Under the pieces are notes generated by a model, which saw nothing but the letters and a program-made list of their open reading frames with translations, ran no database searches and had not been told where the DNA came from. This document shows, piece by piece, positions 8,461 to 15,599 of a stretch of DNA of 64,000 nucleotides. Location: assembly GCF_001748385.1 (NCBI RefSeq), contig NZ_BCLI01000001.1:1-64000 (forward strand). Direction: 5' to 3'. Each line of letters opens with the position of its first letter. Within the stretch, counting starts at the first letter, position 1. The translations under genes were made by a program, and so were the position numbers. Source of the DNA: Vulcanisaeta thermophila. GTDB taxonomy: Archaea; Thermoproteota; Thermoprotei; Thermoproteales; Thermocladiaceae.

Positions 8461-8697
8461 TCACCTCCTACGCCTAATTAAAAACCTATACCAACCATCA
8501 CCAGCGTAATCAACCAATACCAACTCATTGCCAGTGTACCTGGCCCAGACCTTAATATCATCCTTGGAACAGGGATCATTACTTAGTATCTCCAAAATAC
8601 CCCCAATGGGCACCTCCCTAATTGCCCTATTAACCTCCACAGGGCTCAGGCAACCAACCCCAGAAATCCTAATGCTTCTATGGGGCTTTAACTCCAC
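8461..8697 (-). CDS. TusA/SirA-family sulfur carrier
   Basis: 78 residues matching the TusA fold: strand RISGVGCL, helix SPVEVNRAIREV, strand GGILEILSND, helix CSKDDIKVWARYTGNE, then two strands ending in RFLIRR. TusA carries persulfide sulfur on the cysteine of its CPxP motif. Here the cysteine (Cys16) is kept, but the motif reads CLSP, so the first proline is lost. The segment SNDPCSKDDIKVWA corresponds to the family's D-P-A-S-x-x-D-I region. GTG start with a TATA-like box at plus-strand 8720-8728, about 26 nt upstream. Likely partner of the DsrE and rhodanese proteins around it. Confidence 0.75.
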   Translation of the reverse strand: MELKPHRSIRISGVGCLSPVEVNRAIREVPIGGILEILSNDPCSKDDIKVWARYTGNELVLVDYAGDGWYRFLIRRRR

Positions 8698-8770
8698 GGC
8701 GATTCCTCATGCAGTGCCATATAAGCGTTATTCTATATTAATGTGGAAATAACTAGATAAATAGTTAATA

Positions 8771-8805
8771 TGCAAAAAATGCACACATACCAATGCTTTT
8801 AAATA
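8771..8805 (+). promoter_or_regulatory. TGCA-N5-TGCA element and TATA box before rhodanese gene
   Basis: TGCAAAAAATGCA (8771-8783) matches TGCAGAAAATGCA at 549-561 in 12 of 13 positions. The TATA box TTTTAAATA (8797-8805) follows with the same gap of about 13-14 nt. The GTG start at 8824 is then at or near the transcription start. A third TGCA-like half (ATGC) is near 8793. The divergent TusA gene uses another TATA at 8720. Confidence 0.55.
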
Positions 8806-8823
8806 CGACGGGTAGCCCAGTAT

Positions 8824-9630
8824 GTGCGTGCATTGGTGAGCGTACAGTGGCTTTATAAGCACCTAAACGATGCGTTGATTATCGAGGTGAATAGGGAACC
8901 GCACATGGGTTATTACCAATGGCATATACCCAACTCAAGGTTTCTACATGATGATTTGGTTTATGAATTACTAAGGTCAGGTAAATCACCGAGAGAGCAA
9001 TACCTAAAGGGCCTCATGGATGCCGTGGGCGATGACACCGAGAGGACCATGGTACTTTATGACGAGGGTGATGGCAGATCCGCAACACTTACATACCTAT
9101 TATTAAGATCCCTTGGGTATAGAAATGTGGCCATACTCAACGGAGGCAAGAGGGCGTGGCTAACCCAGGTAGGCCTTCAATGCACATGCGGTGGTAAACT
9201 CCACAACGAACCCACAGGGACCAGGGCGCAACCATCACCGAGTATCGCCATTAACGATATTGTGAGCAGGGATGAATTACTGAGGGCACCGCCCAGGGTT
9301 GGCGAGACCCTAACGTTAATAGACGCCAGAACCCCGGAGGAGTACGAGACAGCGCACATACCAGGTGCCATAAACATACCCTGGACCGTGGTGTATAATG
9401 ACGATGGGACCTTCAGGGAACCCAGCGAGATAAGGAAGGTACTCTCAAGCCATGGGGTAAATGAGGATAGCAACATAATCATATACTGCAGGACAGGGCA
9501 TAGATCCTCAGTACTGTGGTTCACAATGAAGGAGCTACTGGGTATGCCCAACGTTAAGGTATACCTAGGTTCGTGGGTTGAGTGGTCATCAAACCCAGAA
9601 TCACCGGTAAAAACAGGGCCCAACCCCTAG
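8824..9630 (+). CDS. Two-domain thiosulfate sulfurtransferase (rhodanese)
   Basis: 268 residues with two rhodanese domains in tandem. The first (about 1-125) lacks the active-site cysteine. The second (about 145-265) carries IYCRTGHRSS with Cys222 as the persulfide-forming residue. The enzyme moves sulfane sulfur from thiosulfate to cyanide in assays and to carriers such as TusA in cells; cytoplasmic. It is the intact paralogue of the interrupted gene at 7188-8075, with shared features such as MGYYQWHIP and the C-terminal KxGPxP ending. The GTG start fits a leaderless transcript. An overlapping ATG at 8822 is in another frame. Confidence 0.88.
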   Translation: MRALVSVQWLYKHLNDALIIEVNREPHMGYYQWHIPNSRFLHDDLVYELLRSGKSPREQYLKGLMDAVGDDTERTMVLYDEGDGRSATLTYLLLRSLGYRNVAILNGGKRAWLTQVGLQCTCGGKLHNEPTGTRAQPSPSIAINDIVSRDELLRAPPRVGETLTLIDARTPEEYETAHIPGAINIPWTVVYNDDGTFREPSEIRKVLSSHGVNEDSNIIIYCRTGHRSSVLWFTMKELLGMPNVKVYLGSWVEWSSNPESPVKTGPNP

Positions 9631-9681
9631 CAAAAAATAAAAACCACAACAGCATAAGCCAAACACGTGGCTGCGCCAAAA

Positions 9682-9760
9682 GCGGCGGTGGTCTAGCCTG
9701 GTCCAGGATGGCGGCCTTCCGAGCCGCAGAACCCGGGTTCGAATCCCGGCCGCCGCACCA
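9682..9760 (+). tRNA. tRNA-Gly (anticodon TCC)
   Basis: Cloverleaf: acceptor GCGGCGG pairs with CCGCCGC. The anticodon stem GCGGC/GCCGC encloses loop CTTCCGA with anticodon TCC (9718-9720). The T arm is CCGGG-TTCGAAT-CCCGG. The CCA end is encoded (9758-9760). No intron. Confidence 0.92.
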
Positions 9761-9948
9761 AAATCCTGCCAGGAAGGATTAATTAGTGAACCCTTAATCT
9801 CACTCACCATGAACTTGGTAAGTACCGTAGAACCCACGGAGCTCCGTAATTATTAGTAGTGAGGTAGCAATTACCACATGGTTAGGGCAGGGGATTCGCC
9901 CAGGAATCATTTTAAATACCCGATGCATAGCCTAACCGGTGCACCCAG

Positions 9949-10358
9949 TTGGAGAGGGACGTGAGGGTTAGGGCTTTCCCTTGAGGATGCCAGGGACTCC
10001 CTTAAAAGGGGGCTCTGAGGAGCTTGAGGAAGGTATTAGATTGGGTGACCAGATCCGCATTAGGGATGCTGCCGAGAAACTCTGGAACGCTGTTATCAAT
10101 GCAACCAACGCATTGATACTCCATTACCTGGGCATCGTCCCAGCGAGCCATTGGGAGAGGAGGAAACTGCTCGTGAGACCCGAGGACATGAACCCCAGGA
10201 TTAGTGAGCTGGGCTTCAGGGATAGGTATGGAGCCAGGGAGAGGTACCTACACGAGGTGACATTCTATGACGGCACAATAGACCCCGACATGCTAAGAAG
10301 GGAAGTTACGAGCGTTAAGAGATTCATAGAGGACGTAGAAAAACCAATCAAACTTTAA
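9949..10358 (+). pseudogene. PaREP1-family protein gene with frameshifted 5' end
   Basis: The downstream frame (from about 10013) encodes a PaREP1-like helical protein: SEELEEGIRLGDQ, then a conserved-looking AAEKLWNAVINATNAL, HWERRKLL and a C-terminal helix. PaREP1 proteins are abundant in Thermoproteales and have no known function; the fold resembles HEPN-like helical bundles. Upstream the reading continues in two other frames. Removing one C from the CCC at 9978-9980 and one G from the GGGGG run near 10010 gives one continuous protein starting TTG at 9949 and reading ...AFLEDARDSLKRGSEELEEG. A TATA box at 9910-9918 fits a start near 9940-9950. An intact shorter protein could start at TTG 9981 with an unrelated N-terminus. 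Confidence 0.6.
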
Positions 10359-10695
10359 AAATATCAGAAAGTGAGTGCGGTATTGATGAGGCTTGGTTTA
10401 CGTGCTTTGTTAGTTGTTATGTTTATTTATACCTCCCTCTTTGTTTATGTTCATTTTTAGGTTTGGTTGGCCTGGTTATTTTGTTGAGTATACATGGGCG
10501 CCTTTTAAACTAACCTGATCCTGTGGAAATGAGACGTGCACCACAATAAGGCCTAATCGGCCCTGGTGGTGCCCACGGGGATGATTTAACCCGAGACCCA
10601 CGTGAGACCTTAACTAATCCTTCACCTATCCATACCAAGAATCAAAAATAATTAAACCAGGAATTCACGTGGAATTTGAGGAATCACGGAGGTTT
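10359..10695. other. Intergenic stretch without a supported protein gene
   Basis: 337 nt between the PaREP1 gene and tRNA-CAT. It holds only very short frames, the longest hydrophobic one being 24 codons at 10386. A TATA-like TTTTAAAC at 10503 is followed by the hairpin-rich segment listed separately at 10532-10605. Confidence 0.5.
10532..10605 (+). ncRNA. Candidate structured non-coding RNA
   Basis: The first hairpin pairs GCACCAC (10538-10544) with GTGGTGC (10566-10572), and an inner stem pairs GGCC (10550-10553) with GGCC (10559-10562) around a 5-nt loop. A second small hairpin pairs CGGG with CCCG around ATGATTTAA. A TATA-like box at 10503-10509 lies about 26-30 nt before the segment. 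No family recognised. It could equally be a regulatory or chance fold. Confidence 0.3.
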
Positions 10696-10794
10696 TGGTG
10701 CGGGGGCCGGGATTTGAACCCGGGACCTCCCGGTTATGAGCCTTACGCGGGGCCTTGGCCCCAGGGCGCTCCAGCCAGGCTGAGCTACCCCCGC
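10696..10794 (-). tRNA. tRNA-CAT (elongator Met or Ile2) with non-canonical intron
   Basis: On the minus strand: acceptor GCGGGGG/CCCCCGC, D arm GCTC..GAGC, T arm CCGGG-TTCAAAT-CCCGG, discriminator A and encoded CCA (10696-10698). The anticodon CAT is at 10736-10738 in loop CTCATAA. The 5' anticodon stem is complete only after about 21 nt (10743-10763) are removed, which restores CCCGG against CCGGG. The intron therefore lies in the anticodon stem, not at the usual 37/38 site, as is common in Thermoproteales. It is not the initiator, since the first acceptor pair is G-C. Met versus lysidine/agmatidine-type Ile2 cannot be decided here. Confidence 0.8.
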
Positions 10795-10960
10795 TTTTGT
10801 TGAGCGTGGTTATATATGTGTGGTTTTTGTTTTGGTTTTTAAGTTCTTTGTTTCGTTGTTGGTTTATGGTTTATGGTCTTTGTGATTTCAGTCGTGGTTT
10901 TGGGTGTTCGTGGGTTTCCTCATTACCTGGGTTGTTTATTTGGTGACTTTTGATTTTTAA

Positions 10961-11797
10961 ATGGCGTGTCCTGGTTATCCTGTGGTTGTCCTTGCCTTTA
11001 AGGTTTTTTATGATGGGACGTTGTTTAGTGGGTTTAGTGGTGGTTTTGGCTCTGTGGAGTATTATTTGAGGAGGGCCCTTAGTTACTACCTTGGTGGTGA
11101 TTATAGGCTTAGTAAGGCTTCTAGGACTGACCCTGGGGTTAGTGCTGTGGGTAATGTGGTTTCCGTGGTCACCAATGGGGATGCTGAGTTGGTGCCTGGT
11201 ATGCTTAATTCCCGCTTGCCCCGTGGTATTAGGGTTTGGGCCTCCGCTAGGGTTGGTGATGACTTCAATGCCAGGAGGGCTAGTTCAAGGACTTATGTTT
11301 ACCTGGCACCATGGGGTGGTGAGGACGTGGGCGTCATGGCTAGGGGCGCTCGGTTGTTCATTGGGACTCACGACCTCGTTAATTTCCAGGTTAGGGAGAG
11401 GGGTGTGCCCACTAGGGTTACTATAATGGACCTAAGCGTCTCCAGGGTTGGTGATTTGCTGGTTTTTAGGGTTGTGGGTAGGGGGTTTAGGAATAAGATG
11501 ATTAGGAAGATTGTCAATGCCCTACTCATGCTGGGTAATGGGTCATTAACGCTTGATGTCCTTGAGGGGTTGATTAATAATTCCGTGAGCATGCCCATAC
11601 CGCCCGCACCACCCCATGGTCTGTTCCTCCTCAGGGTTGATTATGGTGAGAGGGAGCCCCGTTGGGTCGTGGATTTGGGCTCCATTATTGACATTATTAA
11701 TTTTGTTAAAAATAGGCTTCTTTACCTATCCATGAGCCTTAGTACCACTATGATGATCTATCAAGAGTTTGTGGGGTTAGTTAATGTATTTATGTGA
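10961..11797 (+). CDS. truA: tRNA pseudouridine synthase A (TruA family)
   Basis: 278 residues. TruA makes pseudouridine in the anticodon stem-loop (positions 38-40) of tRNAs. The catalytic aspartate is Asp57 in SRTDPGVSA, the family's RTDxGVxA motif. Other family features: FKVFYDGTLFSGF near the N-terminus, and GRGFRNKMIRKIVNALLMLG, corresponding to the family's FxxxMVRxxVG segment. A C-terminal extension after about residue 225 is poorly conserved-looking. ATG 10961 directly follows a T-rich stretch. The next gene begins just downstream (alternative starts overlap), so the two may be co-transcribed. Confidence 0.88.
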   Translation: MACPGYPVVVLAFKVFYDGTLFSGFSGGFGSVEYYLRRALSYYLGGDYRLSKASRTDPGVSAVGNVVSVVTNGDAELVPGMLNSRLPRGIRVWASARVGDDFNARRASSRTYVYLAPWGGEDVGVMARGARLFIGTHDLVNFQVRERGVPTRVTIMDLSVSRVGDLLVFRVVGRGFRNKMIRKIVNALLMLGNGSLTLDVLEGLINNSVSMPIPPAPPHGLFLLRVDYGEREPRWVVDLGSIIDIINFVKNRLLYLSMSLSTTMMIYQEFVGLVNVFM

Positions 11798-11819
11798 TTT
11801 TAAAATCCCACCCGCCCAA

Positions 11820-12527
11820 ATGTTTAAATATGTTGTTGAGGTGATCCCTAATGGGGATTTTGTGGAATTAACATACATAGATGAGGCGTGCAGGGAAGGC
11901 GTGGGGGATAAGAGGCTCTATGTCATTGTTCAGGGCCTAGTCTCCTCATTGAGCGAGGACCTGGAGCCTGGGGAGGTGGATTTCCTAACCAACTACGCCT
12001 TTCAAGACCTGAAGCATTACTTAATTGTTAAGTTTGGCCTAACCCGTAAGAGTGAGGAGGAGGCTTCCCTGGAGCTTTGTAAGAGGGTGTTGAGTGAGGA
12101 GGATAGGGTGAGGGAGTTGGCTAGGGAGTGGTTTGGTTGGTGGATTGTTAAGTGGAGGCAGAGGGTTAAGTTAGATTTTAAGAACGAGGTAAACAGCAAC
12201 GCCAATGCCCTGGATCCCAACGTGGAGAACATAATCAAGTCCCTACCCAAGGATAGGTTGAGGAGTTTACGTAGGGATGTCATTGAGGAGTTGATTAGGG
12301 AGGGTGAGGTTTGTAGTTTAGATGTGGTTTCCGACTTCATAATAAGGTCGGTACTGAACGAATTAATTAATGAGTATGGGCCAGACAGGACTAGGGAGAT
12401 TATTAATAATCCCGTTGCGTTTAAGATGAGGGTGCTTAGTAAGATCATGGAGATAAGGAACTCGGACCAACCCTTCGTTATACTCAGGGTTAGGTTAAAC
12501 CCATACCAAGGCTACGCACCCTGGTGA
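11820..12527 (+). CDS. Hypothetical protein, charged and helical
   Basis: 235 residues, not recognised. The N-terminus (MFKYVVEVIPNGDFVELTYIDEA) looks like a beta-rich start; the rest is highly charged and helical with Trp-rich REWFGWWIVKWRQ near the middle. No membrane segment or obvious catalytic motif. An ATG at 11784 overlaps truA by 14 nt; the inner ATG at 11820 is preferred because a TATA-like GTATTTATG lies about 30 nt upstream. The downstream radical SAM gene starts 3 nt after the stop, so these genes likely form one transcript. Confidence 0.6.
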   Translation: MFKYVVEVIPNGDFVELTYIDEACREGVGDKRLYVIVQGLVSSLSEDLEPGEVDFLTNYAFQDLKHYLIVKFGLTRKSEEEASLELCKRVLSEEDRVRELAREWFGWWIVKWRQRVKLDFKNEVNSNANALDPNVENIIKSLPKDRLRSLRRDVIEELIREGEVCSLDVVSDFIIRSVLNELINEYGPDRTREIINNPVAFKMRVLSKIMEIRNSDQPFVILRVRLNPYQGYAPW

Positions 12528-12530
12528 CCC

Positions 12531-14075
12531 ATGGTAATACCAAGGTCCTTCAGGAAGGGAATGATAAAGGTGGGCATTGCATACCCATCAAACTCCAGGG
12601 TAGCCCTTCAATCACTATCAATACATGTGTTGAGGAGGGTGGTGGATGGGTACGGTGGTACGTACACGGACTTCATATTTATGGAGGACCCCCATGGGGA
12701 GCCCAGGGGGCTCCACACGGGCATGAGGCTGAGGGATTTCGACATAGTGCTCTTTTCCGTGCATTACGAGCTTGATTACCCAAATATTGTGAGGATGCTC
12801 ATTAACGGTGGGCTGAAACCCCTGAGTTCCGAGAGGGGGTTGGGTGATCCCGTGATTGTGGTTGGTGGGCCCACGGTGATGGCGAACCCAGAACCCCTGG
12901 CTCCCTTTGTTGATGTGGTCACCATTGGGGATGCCGAGGTTCTGGTGCCAAGGGTCCTCAGGGCCTACGAGGATTATGGCAGGGACTTTAGTGAGTATGC
13001 GAGTGTTAAGGGTTTGTACGTCCCATCACTGGGTAAGTACAGGGTTGAGAAGGCATTCGCTGTGGATTTGATGGAATCCGTGAGGCTCATTCACGATACG
13101 GCACTATCGCTTAGGCATGCAGGTATAGAGCCCGTCTTTGGTCATTCCGGTATTTTGGAGGTTATGAGGGGGTGTGGTAGGGGTTGTTTATTCTGCATGG
13201 AGGGCTACGTTATGAAGCCCCTTAGGTACGCCGATATTGAGGGGATTAAGGATGTGGTTAGGCGTGATGTGGCCTCGAAGGTGATAGATAGGGTGGTCCT
13301 GATGGGGCTTTCCGTGGGTGATCACCCAGGATTTAGGGAGTTGATGAAGTTCCTGGTTAATGAAATGGGGCTGAGCGTCTCAGTCCCATCCCTAAGGGTG
13401 GATTCGCTGGATGAGGAGGTTATGGAGCTCATGGTAAAGGGTGGTCAGAAGGTCCTCACGATAGCCCCCGAAACCAGTGAGAGGCTCAGGGCACTGCTTG
13501 GTAAGGGGTTCACCAACGAGGACGTGGTTAAGGTGGTTAGGAGCGCCGTGAAGCTGGGCTTTGACCATGTGAAGCTTTACCTCATGGTTGGACTCCCTGG
13601 CGAGGGCCCTGGGGATATTAAGGACATTAAGGATTTGCTAGGTTCCATAAAATCCCTGGGTGCCAGGGTTCACGTGTCCTTAAACCCATGGATCCCAAAA
13701 CCCCACACACCACTTCAGTGGTTGCCCATGGATAGGCTTGAGCCCCTTCAATCAAAGATGAGGGAGATCAGGGATTCCAAGCTCTATGATGAGTACTTCG
13801 AGTACAACCCCGTGGACGCCACGGTCCAGGCCCTGTTCTCATTGGGTGATAGGGATGTGGGTGATGTCATTCTGAGCGTTGCGTTGAGTGGTGTTGGTAG
13901 GGGTGTTTGGAGGAGGTTAATGAGGAGGTATGGGGAGTTGTTCGAAAAATACGTGTACTCACACAAAGACCTTAACAAGCCACTGCCCTGGAGTCACATC
14001 ATAATCCCAGGGGCTGAGGAGGAACGATTAAGGGCATTACTAAGTGCATTCCTCTCTAAAATAAATACACACTGA
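12531..14075 (+). CDS. B12-binding-type radical SAM protein
   Basis: 514 residues. Residues about 10-150 have the layout of a cobalamin-binding-like Rossmann domain (DIVLFSVHYELDYPNI, VVGGPTVMANPEPL, VTIGDAE). The radical SAM core follows with C215-x3-C219-x2-C222 (CGRGCLFC), which binds the [4Fe-4S] cluster that cleaves S-adenosylmethionine. Later motifs LTIAPET, GLPGEG and LNPWIPKPHTPLQW are typical of the archaeal/bacterial B12-radical SAM group that contains methyltransferases and methylthiotransferases. The substrate is unknown. It is in an apparent operon with truA and the gene before it, which hints at RNA modification, but weakly. Confidence 0.8.
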   Translation: MVIPRSFRKGMIKVGIAYPSNSRVALQSLSIHVLRRVVDGYGGTYTDFIFMEDPHGEPRGLHTGMRLRDFDIVLFSVHYELDYPNIVRMLINGGLKPLSSERGLGDPVIVVGGPTVMANPEPLAPFVDVVTIGDAEVLVPRVLRAYEDYGRDFSEYASVKGLYVPSLGKYRVEKAFAVDLMESVRLIHDTALSLRHAGIEPVFGHSGILEVMRGCGRGCLFCMEGYVMKPLRYADIEGIKDVVRRDVASKVIDRVVLMGLSVGDHPGFRELMKFLVNEMGLSVSVPSLRVDSLDEEVMELMVKGGQKVLTIAPETSERLRALLGKGFTNEDVVKVVRSAVKLGFDHVKLYLMVGLPGEGPGDIKDIKDLLGSIKSLGARVHVSLNPWIPKPHTPLQWLPMDRLEPLQSKMREIRDSKLYDEYFEYNPVDATVQALFSLGDRDVGDVILSVALSGVGRGVWRRLMRRYGELFEKYVYSHKDLNKPLPWSHIIIPGAEEERLRALLSAFLSKINTH

Positions 14076-14433
14076 CGCATTAAACTTACACCATGCCGAT
14101 ACATACACCTAAAATTATAATTTGTAATATCTTACCTCGGAAGTCTTAATAAGTAGGTTACCGCTTTCTATTAAATGACTTGGAATTGCGTGCATTCCAA
14201 TACTAGATGCAGTAATCTCAGAGAGTTTATTTAATGCTCCACGTGTGGCTTGAATTAATTCACTAAAAAATAAACCCAAGCTTTGGATTTTAGTCCCTTA
14301 ATGACTTGCTCCGTAATGTGAACTCCAAGGAACTAATTGTGCTGGCATTTATATATCCGGGCCGCCTGGTATGGGCGCCATTCCGTACAACCCATAGAAG
14401 GGTTAATTAATTCCCACATCTGGTAACCCCTGA
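14076..14433. other. Intergenic stretch, possibly gene remnant
   Basis: 358 nt with no supported gene. It contains a perfect hairpin TTGGAAT-N7-ATTCCAA (14180-14200). On the minus strand a frame of about 57 codons is open without a good start, preceded by stops in all frames. It could be a decayed gene, but I cannot name a family. A TATA-like ATTTATATAT near 14347 may serve the aIF6 gene with a leader of about 60 nt. Confidence 0.4.
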
Positions 14434-15132
14434 ATGGGTGCTTCACGTAGGTTTGAGGTGACGCCGTTGAGTATTTACGGAACATCAACCATAGGCGTGT
14501 TCATATACGCCAATAATAAGGTAGCCCTGGTACCCCCTGACGTGCCGGATAAGGTGGTTAATTCCATCAGGGATACCCTGGGCACTGAGGTGATTAAGGC
14601 ATCCATTGCCAAGTCACCCCTGATTGGAATATTCGTGGTGGGTAATGACAATGGGCTGCTGGTCCCGGGCATAGTCACGGATGAGGAACTAAACCTTCTC
14701 AGGAGTAGTGGGTTAAACGTGACCGTGGTTGGGACTAAGTACACGGCCATAGCAAACCTGGTGCTCACCAATGATAGGAAGACCGTGGTCTCGCCAATAA
14801 TTGAGAGGGAGTTCATACCGCTGATCAGGGATGCCCTGGGCACCGAGGTCATTGTGGATAACCTATGCGGTACATACCTAGTGGGCTCGATAGCCGTGGC
14901 CAACAACCGAGGGGTCCTACTAAGCCCAGAGGCTAAGGAGGAGGATGTTAAGAAGGTTAGGGACTTCTTCAACCTTAACGTTGACGTGGGGACTGTAAAT
15001 CGGGGTAGGAGCTTCGTGAGGGGCGGCCTCGTGGTTAATGACCGTGGGGCGATCGTTGGTGTGGATACCACGGGATTTGAAATTGTTAAGATAATGCAAA
15101 CATTGGGTGGTGAATTTAGGGATTTGAAATGA
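14434..15132 (+). CDS. eif6: Translation initiation factor aIF6
   Basis: 232 residues, full length for aIF6. It binds the 50S subunit and blocks premature joining with 30S. The pseudo-fivefold repeat of about 45 residues is visible through recurring pieces such as TSTIGVFIYANNKVALVP, PLIGIFVVGNDNGLLVP, YTAIANLVLTNDRKTVVSP, YLVGSIAVANNRGVLLSP and SFVRGGLVVNDRGAIVG. The stop overlaps the next gene by 4 nt (ATGA). Many archaea encode L39e and L31e beside aIF6; they are not seen here. Confidence 0.95.
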   Translation: MGASRRFEVTPLSIYGTSTIGVFIYANNKVALVPPDVPDKVVNSIRDTLGTEVIKASIAKSPLIGIFVVGNDNGLLVPGIVTDEELNLLRSSGLNVTVVGTKYTAIANLVLTNDRKTVVSPIIEREFIPLIRDALGTEVIVDNLCGTYLVGSIAVANNRGVLLSPEAKEEDVKKVRDFFNLNVDVGTVNRGRSFVRGGLVVNDRGAIVGVDTTGFEIVKIMQTLGGEFRDLK

Positions 15133-15599
15133 GGGGGCGAACCCTCCTAATAACCGCACTCCTGGTGGTCACTTACCTATACGACATGTGGGTCATCATT
15201 AACCTGGGACTCTGGGCATTCCTCTATTACTCTCTGGCGCCCACCGTGATCGTTCTCTTAATCTCATACGTTATTTACAGGGCCTCAGGGAGTGCCGAGG
15301 GCACGGATCTGGGGAATAACTTGGCATTGCCTGGCATGGACAGGGCCATTGAGAGGCTGAAGCGTGAGGTGGAGGAGTTGAGGCTAGGTGGGGTTAGTGA
15401 GGAGTTGGTGAGGCTTGAATTGGTCCTTGTGGATAACTTGGTGAGGACTGGGCGGTATGAGGAGGCTTGGGAGGTACTTAGGATTGCTGAGGATGACATG
15501 AGGGCCCTTGGGGCCGCGGTCAGTAAGGAGTTGAAAAGGCAGTACAGTCGCATTCGTAAAAGCGTGAAAAGACGTCTCAAACACCGCCAAGCTCCCTAG
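15129..15599 (+). CDS. Small membrane protein with C-terminal helical domain
   Basis: 156 residues. Two membrane helices (about 6-24 and 28-52) are followed by a charged cytoplasmic helical part (about 68-156) with a helix pair like a single TPR unit (LELVLVDNLVRTGRYEEAWEVL) and a basic C-terminus. Overlaps aIF6 by 4 nt, indicating translational coupling. Function unknown. The 3' end overlaps the convergent FAU-1 gene by about 23 nt. Confidence 0.7.
   Translation: MRGRTLLITALLVVTYLYDMWVIINLGLWAFLYYSLAPTVIVLLISYVIYRASGSAEGTDLGNNLALPGMDRAIERLKREVEELRLGGVSEELVRLELVLVDNLVRTGRYEEAWEVLRIAEDDMRALGAAVSKELKRQYSRIRKSVKRRLKHRQAP

Noticed and set aside
9582-9782. Reading frame through tRNA-Gly
   Set aside because: It overlaps a clear tRNA cloverleaf and the end of the rhodanese gene.
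10755-10946. Hydrophobic 63-codon frame between tRNA-CAT and truA
   Set aside because: It starts inside the tRNA gene, has T-rich repetitive codons and no promoter. Composition reflects the GT-rich spacer.
14100-14290. Minus-strand frame of about 57 codons in the gap before aIF6
   Set aside because: No start codon with promoter, stops just upstream, and no recognisable family. Kept only as a possible remnant in the intergenic note.
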